The notes beneath the pieces were generated by a model that was given only the letters and a program-made list of their open reading frames with translations, was not told the DNA's origin and made no database searches. Below are positions 35,555 to 44,794 of a stretch of 64,000 bases of DNA, in pieces. This stretch comes from Eisenbergiella tayi (GTDB lineage: Bacteria; Bacillota; Clostridia; Lachnospirales; Lachnospiraceae): assembly GCF_001881565.1 (NCBI RefSeq), contig NZ_MPDJ01000001.1, forward strand, positions 1,959,727-2,023,726, read 5' to 3'. Position 1 is the first letter of the stretch. Every line of letters starts with the position of its first letter. A program made the position numbers and the translations under genes.

Positions 35555-36256
35555 ATGGCATTTGTGGAATTTAAAAATGTAAAAAAAGTATATCATATGG
35601 GAGAAGTGGATATCCATGCCCTGCAGGATGTGAATTTTGAGATTCAGGAAGGGGAATTCTGCGTTATTGTAGGAGCTTCCGGGGCAGGGAAAACCACGAT
35701 ATTAAATATTCTGGGAGGGATGGATACTCTTTCCGAGGGGCAGGTCATACTGGATGGGAAGGAAATTTCTGCTTATAATCAGAGGCAGCTGACTTCCTAC
35801 AGAAGATATGAAATAGGGTTTGTCTTTCAGTTTTATAATCTGATTCAGAATCTGACAGCCCTGGAAAATGTGGAGCTGGCGTCACAGATATCCAGGAACC
35901 CGCTGGATGCGGGGGAAACATTGAAAAAGGTGGGGCTGGAGGAGAGAATGTCCAATTTCCCAGCCCAGCTTTCCGGCGGAGAGCAGCAGAGGGTGGCGAT
36001 TGCCAGGGCGCTTGCCAAGAATCCCAAGCTGCTGCTTTGTGATGAGCCTACGGGTGCGCTGGATTATAATACGGGAAAGGCGGTGTTGAAGCTGCTGCAG
36101 GATACCTGCCGGGAGACGGGGATGACTGTGGTGGTTATTACCCATAATCAGGCCATTACGGCCATGGCGGATCGTATTATCCGGGTAAAGAGCGGCACCA
36201 TACGCAGCATGGAAATGAATCCCCATATTACGCCGGTTGAAGAAATTGAATGGTAG
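35555..36256 (+). CDS. ABC transporter ATP-binding protein (MacB/LolD type)
   Basis: 233 residues. Walker [10 protein letters not shown] (~residues 40-48), Q-loop [18 protein letters not shown], signature [15 protein letters not shown], Walker [13 protein letters not shown] and H-loop VVITHN are all present. The [12 protein letters not shown] sequence is typical of the SalX/MacB/LolD subgroup, which works with FtsX-like permeases in export or mechanotransmission rather than import. The partner permease follows 37 bases downstream. Cargo is unknown. Confidence 0.93.
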   Translation: MAFVEFKNVKKVYHMGEVDIHALQDVNFEIQEGEFCVIVGASGAGKTTILNILGGMDTLSEGQVILDGKEISAYNQRQLTSYRRYEIGFVFQFYNLIQNLTALENVELASQISRNPLDAGETLKKVGLEERMSNFPAQLSGGEQQRVAIARALAKNPKLLLCDEPTGALDYNTGKAVLKLLQDTCRETGMTVVVITHNQAITAMADRIIRVKSGTIRSMEMNPHITPVEEIEW

Positions 36257-36293
36257 CAGAAGGTAATCGTTTGTCAGTCGGAAGAGGGATAGA

Positions 36294-39200
36294 ATGAAAT
36301 CTACCATATTAAAGACAACTTTACGGGAAATCAGAGAAAGCCTGGGACGCTATATGGCTATTTTAGCCATTGTAGCGCTGGGGGTTGGTTTTTTTACGGG
36401 ATTAAAGGTAACAAAGCCGGCCATGCTTAAGGCGGGCGGTGAGTATCTGGAGAAGAATAACCTGTATGATCTGCGCCTGCTGTCTACGGTCGGTTTCGAC
36501 GAACAGGATGTGAAAGAACTGAACAGCCGCGAAGGTGTGGAAATCGCAGAAGGCGCGGTATATGTGGATTTTCTCGCTCAGGATGAGAGCGGGGCGGAAA
36601 CAGTCCTGCGCGCTCATTCGCTGTTATGGGTACAGAACCATGTGGTGGTGAAGGAAGGGAGAATGCCTACGGCGCCGGATGAATGTGTGGTGGACAGCCT
36701 GAGCTTTACACGGAAAGATATCGGTACCACCATCCGTGTTTCTGAGAACAATGAAGAAGATACCATAGATATGTTTGCCGGCAGGGAATATAAAATTGTG
36801 GGTATCTGTGACGCTTCTTATTATATTAATTATGAAAGAGGAAGCACCGCTCTGGGGAATGGCAAGCTGAAGGGCTATATTTATATACCTGAGGACGGGT
36901 TTGATACGGATACCTATACGGAGGTTTTCATACGTCTTACGGATAAATTCCCTCTCTACAGCCAGGAATATAAGGATTATATTGACGAGGCCATGGATTG
37001 GGCGGAACCGCTTTGTGAGGATGTGGCCCAGGCACGTTATGAAAGGCTTAAGGAGGACGCGGAGTGGCAGATCGCCGACGGCGAACGGGAGCTGGAGAAA
37101 CGGGTGTCCGAAGCGGATGAAAAGCTGGCAGATGCCAAAGATGAGCTTCTGGACGGAGAAAAGGAAATAGAGGATGCCAAAAAGGAAATAGCAGACGGCT
37201 GGCAGGAGATCGCCGATGCCAGAGCGGAAATCGGAGAAAACCGGCAGAAAGTGACGGATTCCCTGTCTGAACTGGAGGATGGAAAGGCTGAAATAGCAGA
37301 TGGCCTGGAGCTTCTGGAGGAAAAGAGGATAGAGGCTTCGGATATGGAGGACGGCGATGAAAAGGATGCTTACGAAACCGGCCTGAATCTGAAGGAAGCG
37401 CAGGTAAAGGGAAAGAAAGCCCAGGTAGAGGCAGGGCTTGCCCAGGCCAATATGGGAAGCCGGCAGCTGGAGGCGGCTGAAAATAAAATAGCCAGGGAAG
37501 AGAAAAAACTGGAGGATGCGGAAAAAGAGCTGGAAGACGCGGAAAAAGAACTGGCGGACGGCTGGGAGGAATATGAAGAAAACCGGCAGAAGCTGGCGGA
37601 TGAGAAGGTGGACGCAAGGAAGGAGCTGGAGGATGCCAGAGAAAAACTGGCGGATTTGAAGGAGCCGGAAACCTATGTGCTGGGCCGGGATAAAAATATC
37701 GGTTATGCCTGTTTTGAAAGTGATTCGGATATTGTAGAGGGAATTTCCAATGTATTTCCTATTTTCTTTTTCCTGGTGGCTGCGCTGGTGTGTATTACTA
37801 CCATGACGAGGATGGTGGAGGAGCAGAGGACGCAGATAGGTATCCTGAAGGCACTTGGCTACAGCGAAGGCACTATCATGGGGAAATATCTGTTTTATTC
37901 AGGAAGCGCCGCCGTACTGGGCTGCGGCATCGGATTCCTGCTTGGTTCCTATATTTTCCCTGTGGTTATCTGGAGCGCGTACCGGATTATGTACCGGCTG
38001 GGGGATATCCGGATTATTCTGGACTGGAAGCTGGGGTTAATTTCCCTTATCGTCTCCATTTTATGCTCCATGGGAACAACGATTGCCACTTGCCGCTATG
38101 AGCTGACCAGTGTGGCGGCCGAACTGATGCGGCCCAAAGCCCCAAAAAGCGGCAAGCGGATCATTCTGGAGCGTATTCCCTTTTTATGGAACCGTATGAA
38201 ATTTCTGCGGAAGGTTTCTGCCAGGAATATTTTCCGGTATAAACAGCGTTTTTACATGATGGTTTTCGGCATCGGAGGCTGTACGGCGCTGCTGCTGACC
38301 GGTTTTGGAATCAAAGATTCTATTAAAAGCATTACCTACAACCAGTTTGATGAAATCCAGATAAATGATATGAGTGTGGTTTTCAATGATCCATGGTATG
38401 AAATGGATAACAGTGATTTTGAAGAAATCATGGCGGAGAATGCGGAAAGGTATACCCTTGTTTTTGAAGAGAGTACGGATTTGACTAAGGGTGACAAAAG
38501 CAAGTCTCTTACTCTGGTGATTCCCGAAAAAGCGGAGGATATTTCTTCTTTTCTGAATCTGCATACAACACGTGATGTACCGATCGCTTTCCCGGGTAAG
38601 GGCGAAGTGGTTCTTACGGAAAAGCTGGCTGATAAATGCGGGGCCGGTATCGGAGATATGGTTACCCTGCAGGATGACGATATGAATACACTGGAGCTGA
38701 AGGTTTCCGGCATCAGCGAAAATTATGTCTATAATTATGCCTATATCAGCCCGGAAACCTGGACGGAGCAGATCGGGAGTGCGCCGGAATACAAAAGCGC
38801 TTATATCAATGTGAAAGAAGAAAAGGATGTCCACAGCGTATCCGCTGCCGTAATGAACTGTGACGGCGTGGCTTCCGTTACCGTAAACGACGATATGAAA
38901 GTGCGTTTCAGCAGTATGATGAAGAGCCTGGATTATGTAGTGCTTCTGATTATCGGCTGCGCGGGTTCCCTAGCATTTATCGTGCTGTATAATCTGACTA
39001 ATATCAATATAACGGAAAGACTGCGGGAGATCGCCACTATCAAAGTGCTGGGCTTTTACCGCAGGGAAACCGCGAGCTATGTATTCCGGGAAAACCTGGT
39101 GCTGACAGGAATAGGGGCCGGAGTGGGGCTGATAATGGGTCGGTATCTCCATCAGTTTGTCATGTATAACATCGATATTGATATGATTGCTTTTGACGTG

Positions 39201-39329
39201 CATATTGCGCCCCTCAGTGTCCTGTACAGTATTGTTCTCACCTTTGTGTTCGCGGGGATTGTGGACTGGGCCATGAACAAAAAGCTGGACGGCATCAATA
39301 TGGCGGAATCCATGAAATCAGTGGAGTAA
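36294..39329 (+). CDS. FtsX-like ABC permease with long coiled-coil insertion
   Basis: 1,011 residues with two FtsX/MacB-type modules. The N-terminal helix (~18-38, LGRYMAILAIVALGVGFFTG) is followed by an extracellular MacB_PCD-like region. A strongly charged coiled coil (~250-458, repeated patterns such as KELEDAEKELADGWEEYEEN) leads to a three-helix FtsX domain (~485-620, VVEEQRTQIGILKALGYSEG). The second module starts near 640 and ends with another FtsX domain (LREIATIKVLGFYRRETASY). In Gram-positives such large permeases pair with one MacB-type ATPase. The coiled coil should project outside the membrane. Function inferred as export, envelope signalling or mechanotransmission. Confidence 0.88.
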   Translation: MKSTILKTTLREIRESLGRYMAILAIVALGVGFFTGLKVTKPAMLKAGGEYLEKNNLYDLRLLSTVGFDEQDVKELNSREGVEIAEGAVYVDFLAQDESGAETVLRAHSLLWVQNHVVVKEGRMPTAPDECVVDSLSFTRKDIGTTIRVSENNEEDTIDMFAGREYKIVGICDASYYINYERGSTALGNGKLKGYIYIPEDGFDTDTYTEVFIRLTDKFPLYSQEYKDYIDEAMDWAEPLCEDVAQARYERLKEDAEWQIADGERELEKRVSEADEKLADAKDELLDGEKEIEDAKKEIADGWQEIADARAEIGENRQKVTDSLSELEDGKAEIADGLELLEEKRIEASDMEDGDEKDAYETGLNLKEAQVKGKKAQVEAGLAQANMGSRQLEAAENKIAREEKKLEDAEKELEDAEKELADGWEEYEENRQKLADEKVDARKELEDAREKLADLKEPETYVLGRDKNIGYACFESDSDIVEGISNVFPIFFFLVAALVCITTMTRMVEEQRTQIGILKALGYSEGTIMGKYLFYSGSAAVLGCGIGFLLGSYIFPVVIWSAYRIMYRLGDIRIILDWKLGLISLIVSILCSMGTTIATCRYELTSVAAELMRPKAPKSGKRIILERIPFLWNRMKFLRKVSARNIFRYKQRFYMMVFGIGGCTALLLTGFGIKDSIKSITYNQFDEIQINDMSVVFNDPWYEMDNSDFEEIMAENAERYTLVFEESTDLTKGDKSKSLTLVIPEKAEDISSFLNLHTTRDVPIAFPGKGEVVLTEKLADKCGAGIGDMVTLQDDDMNTLELKVSGISENYVYNYAYISPETWTEQIGSAPEYKSAYINVKEEKDVHSVSAAVMNCDGVASVTVNDDMKVRFSSMMKSLDYVVLLIIGCAGSLAFIVLYNLTNINITERLREIATIKVLGFYRRETASYVFRENLVLTGIGAGVGLIMGRYLHQFVMYNIDIDMIAFDVHIAPLSVLYSIVLTFVFAGIVDWAMNKKLDGINMAESMKSVE

Positions 39330-39371
39330 ACAAGACAGAGAGTAATTCCGGAACTGGAAAATAAATGAATA

Positions 39372-39384
39372 TTTGAGTTTCAAA
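39372..39384. promoter_or_regulatory. FabT-like operator upstream of the MarR gene
   Basis: TTTGA-GTT-TCAAA, the same palindrome as at 230-242 and 1554-1566. It lies ten bases upstream of the -35 box of the MarR gene at 39434, suggesting autoregulation. Known FabT repressors regulate their own gene. Confidence 0.6.
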
Positions 39385-39393
39385 GCATTTTGG

Positions 39394-39422
39394 TTGAAAT
39401 ATGGAGTGGAGTAAATTATAAT
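39394..39422 (+). promoter_or_regulatory. Promoter of the MarR-family (FabT-like) gene
   Basis: TTGAAA (39394-39399) and TATAAT (39417-39422) spaced 17 bases. The predicted start near 39429 leaves almost no 5' leader before the GTG at 39434. Confidence 0.7.
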
Positions 39423-39433
39423 AGAGAAGATAA

Positions 39434-39943
39434 GTGATCGTTGTAAGGATGACTGATAAAGAAGTCTTGCTGCAGGCAAAGGAGGAAGCCCCGTTGGATA
39501 TCAATGAAACACTCAATGAACTGTTGGTGAAGCTGTTCCGCAGCATCAACGCGATTGAGGAGCAGGCCATCCGCACGGAAGAATATAAGGATATGACCAC
39601 CAACGACATGCACGTCATTGAGGCCATAGGTACCGGTGCGGCCAGGAATATGACTTCCGTGGCCAAGGCTCTTGCAGTAACTACGGGAACTCTTACAATC
39701 TCTGTAAACAGCCTGGTGAAAAAAGGATATGTGGATCGTGTCAGGAGTGAGGAAGACCGGCGTGTGGTTCTTATTTCCCTGACTGCTAAAGGGAAGAAGG
39801 CATTTGCCCATCATAAAAGGTTTCATGATGAGATGATACAGATGGTGTTGGAAGGGCTGAGTGAAGACGAACAGGCCGTGCTGGAGAAGTCTCTGGGGAA
39901 CTTGCTCGGGTTTTTCCAGGGGATACAGAATGGGAAGAAATAG
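39434..39943 (+). CDS. fabT: MarR-family regulator, probable FabT fatty-acid synthesis repressor
   Basis: 169 residues with a winged helix-turn-helix: MTTNDMHVIEAIG, then ARNMTSVAKALAVTTGTLTI (recognition helix), the wing VRSEEDRRVVLISLT and a C-terminal dimerisation helix. FabT represses fatty-acid genes with long-chain acyl-ACP as corepressor. The gene is 33 kb from the fab cluster, but the same TTTGA-N3-TCAAA palindrome lies in front of it, acpP and fabD, which is the reason for the FabT call. GTG at 39434 is used because the ATG at 39449 touches the AAGG before it; with the promoter at 39394-39422 translation could be nearly leaderless. A generic MarR regulator remains possible. Confidence 0.68.
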   Translation: MIVVRMTDKEVLLQAKEEAPLDINETLNELLVKLFRSINAIEEQAIRTEEYKDMTTNDMHVIEAIGTGAARNMTSVAKALAVTTGTLTISVNSLVKKGYVDRVRSEEDRRVVLISLTAKGKKAFAHHKRFHDEMIQMVLEGLSEDEQAVLEKSLGNLLGFFQGIQNGKK

Positions 39944-39983
39944 ATAAAAGCTGGTTAACAAACAAAATAATTATATTCAGAGG

Positions 39984-40030
39984 AATCCCTCAATAACAGA
40001 TGTTTAAATATCTGTTATCGGGGGATTTTT
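39984..40030. terminator. Bidirectional terminator between the MarR and ROK genes
   Basis: AATCCC plus AATAACAGAT (39984-40001) pairs with ATCTGTTAT and GGGGATT (40010-40027), followed by TTTTTC. It serves the converging plus-strand MarR and minus-strand ROK genes. Confidence 0.82.
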
Positions 40031-40038
40031 CAATACAA

Positions 40039-41265
40039 TTATTTAAAAAGAGAGAGATTCAGTGAGAATATTTTATCCGCAATAAAAGCGATAGAACCAA
40101 TTAACGGAGCATTACCATTAAACTTAGAATGGATAACAGTTATATCATCATAATTGGCAGATAAAAGAGTGCGGGACAATTTATTCTTAATAATATCTTC
40201 AATAATAAAACCATTGAGAGAAGAATCATACCCGACAATTAAAGTGGCTATATTTAGTAAATTAAGAGTATTAATTAATGCATAAGAAACGTAAGAACAA
40301 AACTCTTCAATTACAATAATAGCAAGAGCATCTTTTCTATTTGCACAATCTACAATATCATACCAGGTTGGATGACTGACAGATGCCAGGGGAGAAGCAG
40401 GATAGAAGGGAGATAATTCAAAAACCTTTTGTCTCATATTGTCTACATTGGCATACAGATCAAGGCATCCCTTATTTCCGCAGGCACATTGAGGACCTGC
40501 AAAATTAATCGAAGTATGTCCGATTTCTCCGCTTTGACCTGTGTCTCCCTCATATAAACTGTCTTTTAAAACAAGTCCGGAGCCAATTCCATTCATAATA
40601 TGAAGATAAGTGAAGTTAGGAATATCTTTTCCAATACCATATAATTTTTCTGCAAGTGCTCCTGCATTGGCATCATTTACTAAAAAAGTGGGAAGCCCCG
40701 TAATTTTATGGATGATAGAAGTAATTGGAAAATTTTCTATTCCATAGAAATAGGGAGGATTCAATATTATTCCATCGGAACTGTTTAATGGACCAAGCGA
40801 AGCGATGCTGATTGCCAGTATTGGACGTTCTATTCGGGCTGTTAATGTTTGAAATCCCTGCATGAGCATATCAATCAATGCATCCCCGTTTTCAAGACTG
40901 GAAAATTCATAATTGATTTGTTCCAAAATAGTTCCGCTTAAATCACCTATGACAATCTGACATAATTCTCTTTTTATCAACATACCGCATATGCAGGGAG
41001 AATCAGGAGAAAGAGTAAGCATAATAGGTTTTCTGCCATAATTACCATTGTTTTGAGGGAACGGATTATCCGACAGGTTTTTTTCGGTAACGATTCCCTG
41101 TTCAATCAATTCGGTTACGATATTTCCGACTGTCATTTTGGATAATCCTGTCATTTTAGCTATATCAACACGGGAAACCCCCTTATTCACTGTAATGAGC
41201 TTTAACACTAGCATACGGTTTTTTTGTTTTACATCCTGATTATTTGATCCTGAACTTTTCTGCAT
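40039..41265 (-). CDS. ROK-family transcriptional repressor (XylR/NagC type)
   Basis: 408 residues. An N-terminal winged helix (~15-75, LITVNKGVSRVDIAKMTG and KMTVGNIVTELIEQGIV) precedes a ROK sugar-binding domain. The zinc motif CACGNKGCLDLYA and GEIGHTSI are present. ROK repressors bind a sugar or phosphosugar and release operator DNA. GGGAG is seven bases upstream of the ATG on the minus strand. It is transcribed away from the CUT1 transporter-mannosidase genes at 41568-48133, which it probably controls. Unusually many Ile/Asn codons and AT-rich bases set this gene and the following locus apart from the surroundings. Confidence 0.9.
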   Translation of the reverse strand: MQKSSGSNNQDVKQKNRMLVLKLITVNKGVSRVDIAKMTGLSKMTVGNIVTELIEQGIVTEKNLSDNPFPQNNGNYGRKPIMLTLSPDSPCICGMLIKRELCQIVIGDLSGTILEQINYEFSSLENGDALIDMLMQGFQTLTARIERPILAISIASLGPLNSSDGIILNPPYFYGIENFPITSIIHKITGLPTFLVNDANAGALAEKLYGIGKDIPNFTYLHIMNGIGSGLVLKDSLYEGDTGQSGEIGHTSINFAGPQCACGNKGCLDLYANVDNMRQKVFELSPFYPASPLASVSHPTWYDIVDCANRKDALAIIVIEEFCSYVSYALINTLNLLNIATLIVGYDSSLNGFIIEDIIKNKLSRTLLSANYDDITVIHSKFNGNAPLIGSIAFIADKIFSLNLSLFK

Positions 41266-41337
41266 TTGTTTCTCCCTATTTCTTTTGCAGCATGAGTAAA
41301 AACTCTATGACAGATGAAACAGCATACCTTTATTCAA

Positions 41338-41365
41338 ATTATAACATAGTGTTTATAAAAGACAA
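41338..41365 (-). promoter_or_regulatory. Possible promoter of the ROK repressor gene
   Basis: On the minus strand TTGTCT (41365-41360) and TATAAT (41343-41338) are 16 bases apart. It lies about 75 bases upstream of the ROK start, in an AT-rich 302-base divergent region. Confidence 0.5.
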
Positions 41366-41482
41366 TAGTATAGAAGATTTATTAAATATAAAAATATAGA
41401 TTAATTATATAGAAAATATAAACAAAATATGATATGTAAAATTGTTATTTATATAGAATATGCAAATATATAATAAAATTAA

Positions 41483-41520
41483 TTGACTTTAATCTATATA
41501 TTTACTACAATTCAATTGTA
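41483..41520 (+). promoter_or_regulatory. Promoter and overlapping palindromic operator of the mannoside operon
   Basis: TTGACT (41483-41488) and TACAAT (41506-41511) are 17 bases apart. The -10 box lies inside the perfect inverted repeat TACAATT-C-AATTGTA (41506-41520), a likely binding site for the divergent ROK repressor. A second short repeat GCGTA-N5-TACGC follows at 41538-41552. Confidence 0.65.
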
Positions 41521-41567
41521 AACATCAATATGTTATCAGCGTATATATTACGCAGGACGGAGGGAGT

Positions 41568-42944
41568 ATGAAGAAAAAAATATTATCAATAGCTTTGGTA
41601 TTTATGCTGGGGGCATCTGTTCTGGCAGGATGTGGACAGAAGGAGGCGGAGGAACCTTCTGTGAAACAGACGCAGGATAGCGAACCTGCTTCCGAAGAAA
41701 AAAACACGGAAGAGAAGGCAGAAACAGAAAATTCCGAATTAAGCGGAAAAATTACTTTTTGGACCACAGGGGATAAGAGTAATACTAATGACCATACCTA
41801 TCCGTGGATGGAAGAAAATATTAAGCTTTTTGAAGAAAAGTATCCGGGATGTGAAGTAGAAGCGACTTTTATAGCATCCGGTGAAGATTATCTTACAAAA
41901 ATAACTACGGAAGTTGCGGCAGGTAATGCTCCGGATGTATTTCGTACATATCTCACCGGCAGGCTACAGCCGTTTGTTGATGGAGGAAAGGTGCTGCCTA
42001 TTGAACATATGTTGGAAACCTATCCGGAAACAAAAGGAATAATGAATGATAAGGCACTTGCATTATCTACATTTGACGGAAAGGCTTATGCGATTCCTTT
42101 GATTGCAAGTGGGGAAATGTTCTTTTATAATAAAAAGATTTTTGCAGAATGCGGTGCCGAGATTCCCAAAACGTATGATGAGTTATTGGCGCTGGTAGAT
42201 CTTTTTAATGAAAAAGGTATTACACCCTGTATGTTAGGAATTTCAGATCCCTGGCCGGGAACCATTCCTTATATGATGATTTTTAATCGCCTGAATGGTA
42301 ATGGACTTTATGAAAAGGTAGTCCTTAATAAAGAAGCCGATTTTGCAAATGATGCTTTTGTTAATGCCGGTAAATATCTGCAGGAGATAGTAAATAGGAA
42401 AATGTTTAATGAATCGATTGTTGCTATTTCCCAGGAAGAGGCTGGCAATAAATTTAAGGCTGGTGAATCAGCTATGATTATTGATGGCTCATGGTCAGTA
42501 CCGGGTTATGCCGAAACATTAGGGGAAGATGTTGGAATTTTTAATTTCCCTGAAATTGAAGGAGGAACCGGAAGTTCCGATGATTGGCTTATGAATTTTG
42601 ATGAAGGATTTGCGATTTCTTCCGGGACCAAAAACCAACCGGTAGCGGAAGCCTTCCTGGCATTCATTTTTTCTCCGGAAAGACAGGCAGCTTATGCAGA
42701 GACGGGAGCTCTTATTGCATGTAAGAATGTAAATTATGATACCAGTAAGATAAGTGCACTAACGACGGAAGTATTGGACGCATTTGAGAGTGCCGCCTAT
42801 TCTATTATACCTTGGGATAATCCGTTGGGAACTGACGTGGGACAGGAATTAAATAATACTACGCAGGCGATTATTACAGGAGGAGATCCTCAGAAAGAGT
42901 TTGAAAAGCTGCAGGAATATGCAGAAGATGCCTGGGGTGAATGA
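41568..42944 (+). CDS. Carbohydrate ABC transporter substrate-binding lipoprotein (CUT1, family 1)
   Basis: 458 residues with a lipoprotein signal (lipobox LAGC, Cys22), a Glu-rich linker (~25-60) and a family-1 solute-binding domain: GKITFWTTGDKSN, YLTKITTEVAAGNAPDVF, and AGESAMIIDGSWSVPGY, the usual ligand-lobe motif. It delivers an oligosaccharide to the permease pair encoded next. GGAGGG lies before the ATG. The downstream beta-mannosidase suggests a beta-mannoside, for example a manno-oligosaccharide or an N-glycan core fragment. Substrate is inferred from context. Confidence 0.93.
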   Translation: MKKKILSIALVFMLGASVLAGCGQKEAEEPSVKQTQDSEPASEEKNTEEKAETENSELSGKITFWTTGDKSNTNDHTYPWMEENIKLFEEKYPGCEVEATFIASGEDYLTKITTEVAAGNAPDVFRTYLTGRLQPFVDGGKVLPIEHMLETYPETKGIMNDKALALSTFDGKAYAIPLIASGEMFFYNKKIFAECGAEIPKTYDELLALVDLFNEKGITPCMLGISDPWPGTIPYMMIFNRLNGNGLYEKVVLNKEADFANDAFVNAGKYLQEIVNRKMFNESIVAISQEEAGNKFKAGESAMIIDGSWSVPGYAETLGEDVGIFNFPEIEGGTGSSDDWLMNFDEGFAISSGTKNQPVAEAFLAFIFSPERQAAYAETGALIACKNVNYDTSKISALTTEVLDAFESAAYSIIPWDNPLGTDVGQELNNTTQAIITGGDPQKEFEKLQEYAEDAWGE

Positions 42945-43009
42945 TATTTCAGGCCTGCCTTCGTTATGAGGGCAGGCCGCCCGGACATAATATATAGGAG
43001 GAACACTGA

Positions 43010-43885
43010 ATGAATAAAATGTTGAGTAACAAGAAAACTATTGCAATATTTATTTTACCAGCCATTCTGATTTTTACATTAATTATACCAGTGCCTCTGA
43101 TTATGTCTGTTGGTCTGTCGTTTTTTGACTGGGATTTACTTTCTAAGGCCAAATTTGTGGGGATCAGAAATTTTGTCAAATTGTTTACAAGAGATGATAT
43201 TTTCAGAATGTCTATTGGAAATACATTTCAATATCTTGGATTGTCTATCCTTTTTCAAATTCCTCTTGCTTATTTTCTTGCTATATTGCTAACAAGAGGA
43301 AAACGTTTTGAAAAGCTTGTAAGAAATACTGTTTTTATGCCTGCAATTATTTCAGGAACGGCAGTCTCCCTTATGTTTTATTTTATATATCATCCGGAGG
43401 TAGGATTGTTAAATGCTTTTTTAAAAATGATAGGTCAGGAAGATTTAGTTCATTTTTGGCTTGCGGACAGTAAGACTGCCATGCTTTGTGTATGTATTGC
43501 GGTTGCATGGCAATGGATAGGGTATCATATGGTAATATTTGTAACAGGGATTACGTCCATTTCTACTGATATGATTGAAGCAGCAAGAATAGACGGCGCA
43601 AATTCATGGCAGCTTACAACAAAAATAATTACGCCTAATATGAAACCTGTATTGAGGGTTAGCATTGTGTTAATAACCACAAGTTCCTTTAAAGCCTTTG
43701 ATTCCATTTATGTCATGACAGGCGGCGGTCCGGCTCACGCGACTGAGGTAATGGCTTCACATATGTATAATAAAGCTTTTTTACAGTTGAATTATGGATA
43801 TGGATGTGCGATAGGATTAATACTTTTCTTGTTCTGTCTGGTCTTTTCCGGAGTGATTCAGACAATATTGAAGGACAGGGGGTAA
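43010..43885 (+). CDS. Sugar ABC transporter permease (MalF/UgpA type)
   Basis: 291 residues with six predicted transmembrane segments, starting KTIAIFILPAILIFTLIIPV. The EAA loop for ATPase docking is ISTDMIEAARIDGANSWQLT, and the C-terminal FDSIYVMTGGGPAHATEVMA is diagnostic of CUT1 MalF-like permeases. GGAGGA precedes the ATG. It pairs with the permease at 43893. No ATPase gene is present in the locus; CUT1 systems in Firmicutes commonly share a single MsmX-like ATPase encoded elsewhere. Confidence 0.94.
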   Translation: MNKMLSNKKTIAIFILPAILIFTLIIPVPLIMSVGLSFFDWDLLSKAKFVGIRNFVKLFTRDDIFRMSIGNTFQYLGLSILFQIPLAYFLAILLTRGKRFEKLVRNTVFMPAIISGTAVSLMFYFIYHPEVGLLNAFLKMIGQEDLVHFWLADSKTAMLCVCIAVAWQWIGYHMVIFVTGITSISTDMIEAARIDGANSWQLTTKIITPNMKPVLRVSIVLITTSSFKAFDSIYVMTGGGPAHATEVMASHMYNKAFLQLNYGYGCAIGLILFLFCLVFSGVIQTILKDRG

Positions 43886-43892
43886 TTGCTTT

Positions 43893-44714
43893 ATGAAGAA
43901 GAAAGTGATAAATGTCCTGAGGTATTTATTGTTTTTATTTCTTGTTTTGGTAGTGGTATTTCCTATTTTATTTATTTTCATGTCATCATTTAAAACGACA
44001 GAAGAGATTTACGGAAATCCATGGGCATTTCCTCAGCGAGTCAGAATGGACTCCTATATTGCGGTATTTACGGAATATGGTATATTGCGTAATTTAATCA
44101 ACAGCGTTATATATTCATCAATAACATGTATTGTAACGGTTATTGTTTCGGCTATGGCCTCATACGCGATTGCAAGAATGAGATGGAAACTGAGTAAATT
44201 ATGTATGACATATTTACTTATGGGAATTATGATACCAATCCATTCTCTGCTGGTTCCGCTTTATATTTCGGTCTCCCGGCTGCATATTACCAATGCGTTG
44301 GCACTTATTTTAATCTATATTGCGGGAGCCATACCAACAGCAGTTTTTATTATGACAGGATACCTGCAGTCCATTCCCTTGGAGTTGGAAGAGGCAGCGG
44401 TTATCGACGGGGCATCAATCGGCCAGCTGTTTTATAAAGTGATTTTACCTTTATTGAAACCATCAATTGCAACAATTGGAATTATTACTTTCCTAAATGC
44501 ATGGAATGATTTGATGATGGGATTAATCTTTTTGACAAAGGAGAAAAGCAAGACAATTCAGTTATTTATTTCGCAGTTTAAAGGAGACCATTTTACTAAT
44601 TATCCGATTCTTTTATCAAGTATAATTATTTCAGTAATACCAATGCTTATTGTTTATCTTCTTATGTCAGACAGACTTGTAAGCGGAATGACACAGGGAG
44701 CGATAAAAGGGTAG
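43893..44714 (+). CDS. Sugar ABC transporter permease (MalG/UgpE type)
   Basis: 273 residues with six membrane segments. The start YLLFLFLVLVVVFPILFIFM and SSFKTTEEIYGNPW are typical of the MalG partner, as is the EAA loop PLELEEAAVIDGASIGQLFY followed by LPLLKPSIATIGIITFLNAW. The C-terminus LVSGMTQGAIKG is the classic MalG ending. It starts seven bases after its partner gene. An 80-base gap separates it from the mannosidase. Confidence 0.94.
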   Translation: MKKKVINVLRYLLFLFLVLVVVFPILFIFMSSFKTTEEIYGNPWAFPQRVRMDSYIAVFTEYGILRNLINSVIYSSITCIVTVIVSAMASYAIARMRWKLSKLCMTYLLMGIMIPIHSLLVPLYISVSRLHITNALALILIYIAGAIPTAVFIMTGYLQSIPLELEEAAVIDGASIGQLFYKVILPLLKPSIATIGIITFLNAWNDLMMGLIFLTKEKSKTIQLFISQFKGDHFTNYPILLSSIIISVIPMLIVYLLMSDRLVSGMTQGAIKG

Positions 44715-44794
44715 GTAAGAACGGGGAAAAGGTAGAAAAAACTTGAAACCTTTCTGGATTGTAAGCGTACAGAAAAACGCAGATGGGAGCAAAA

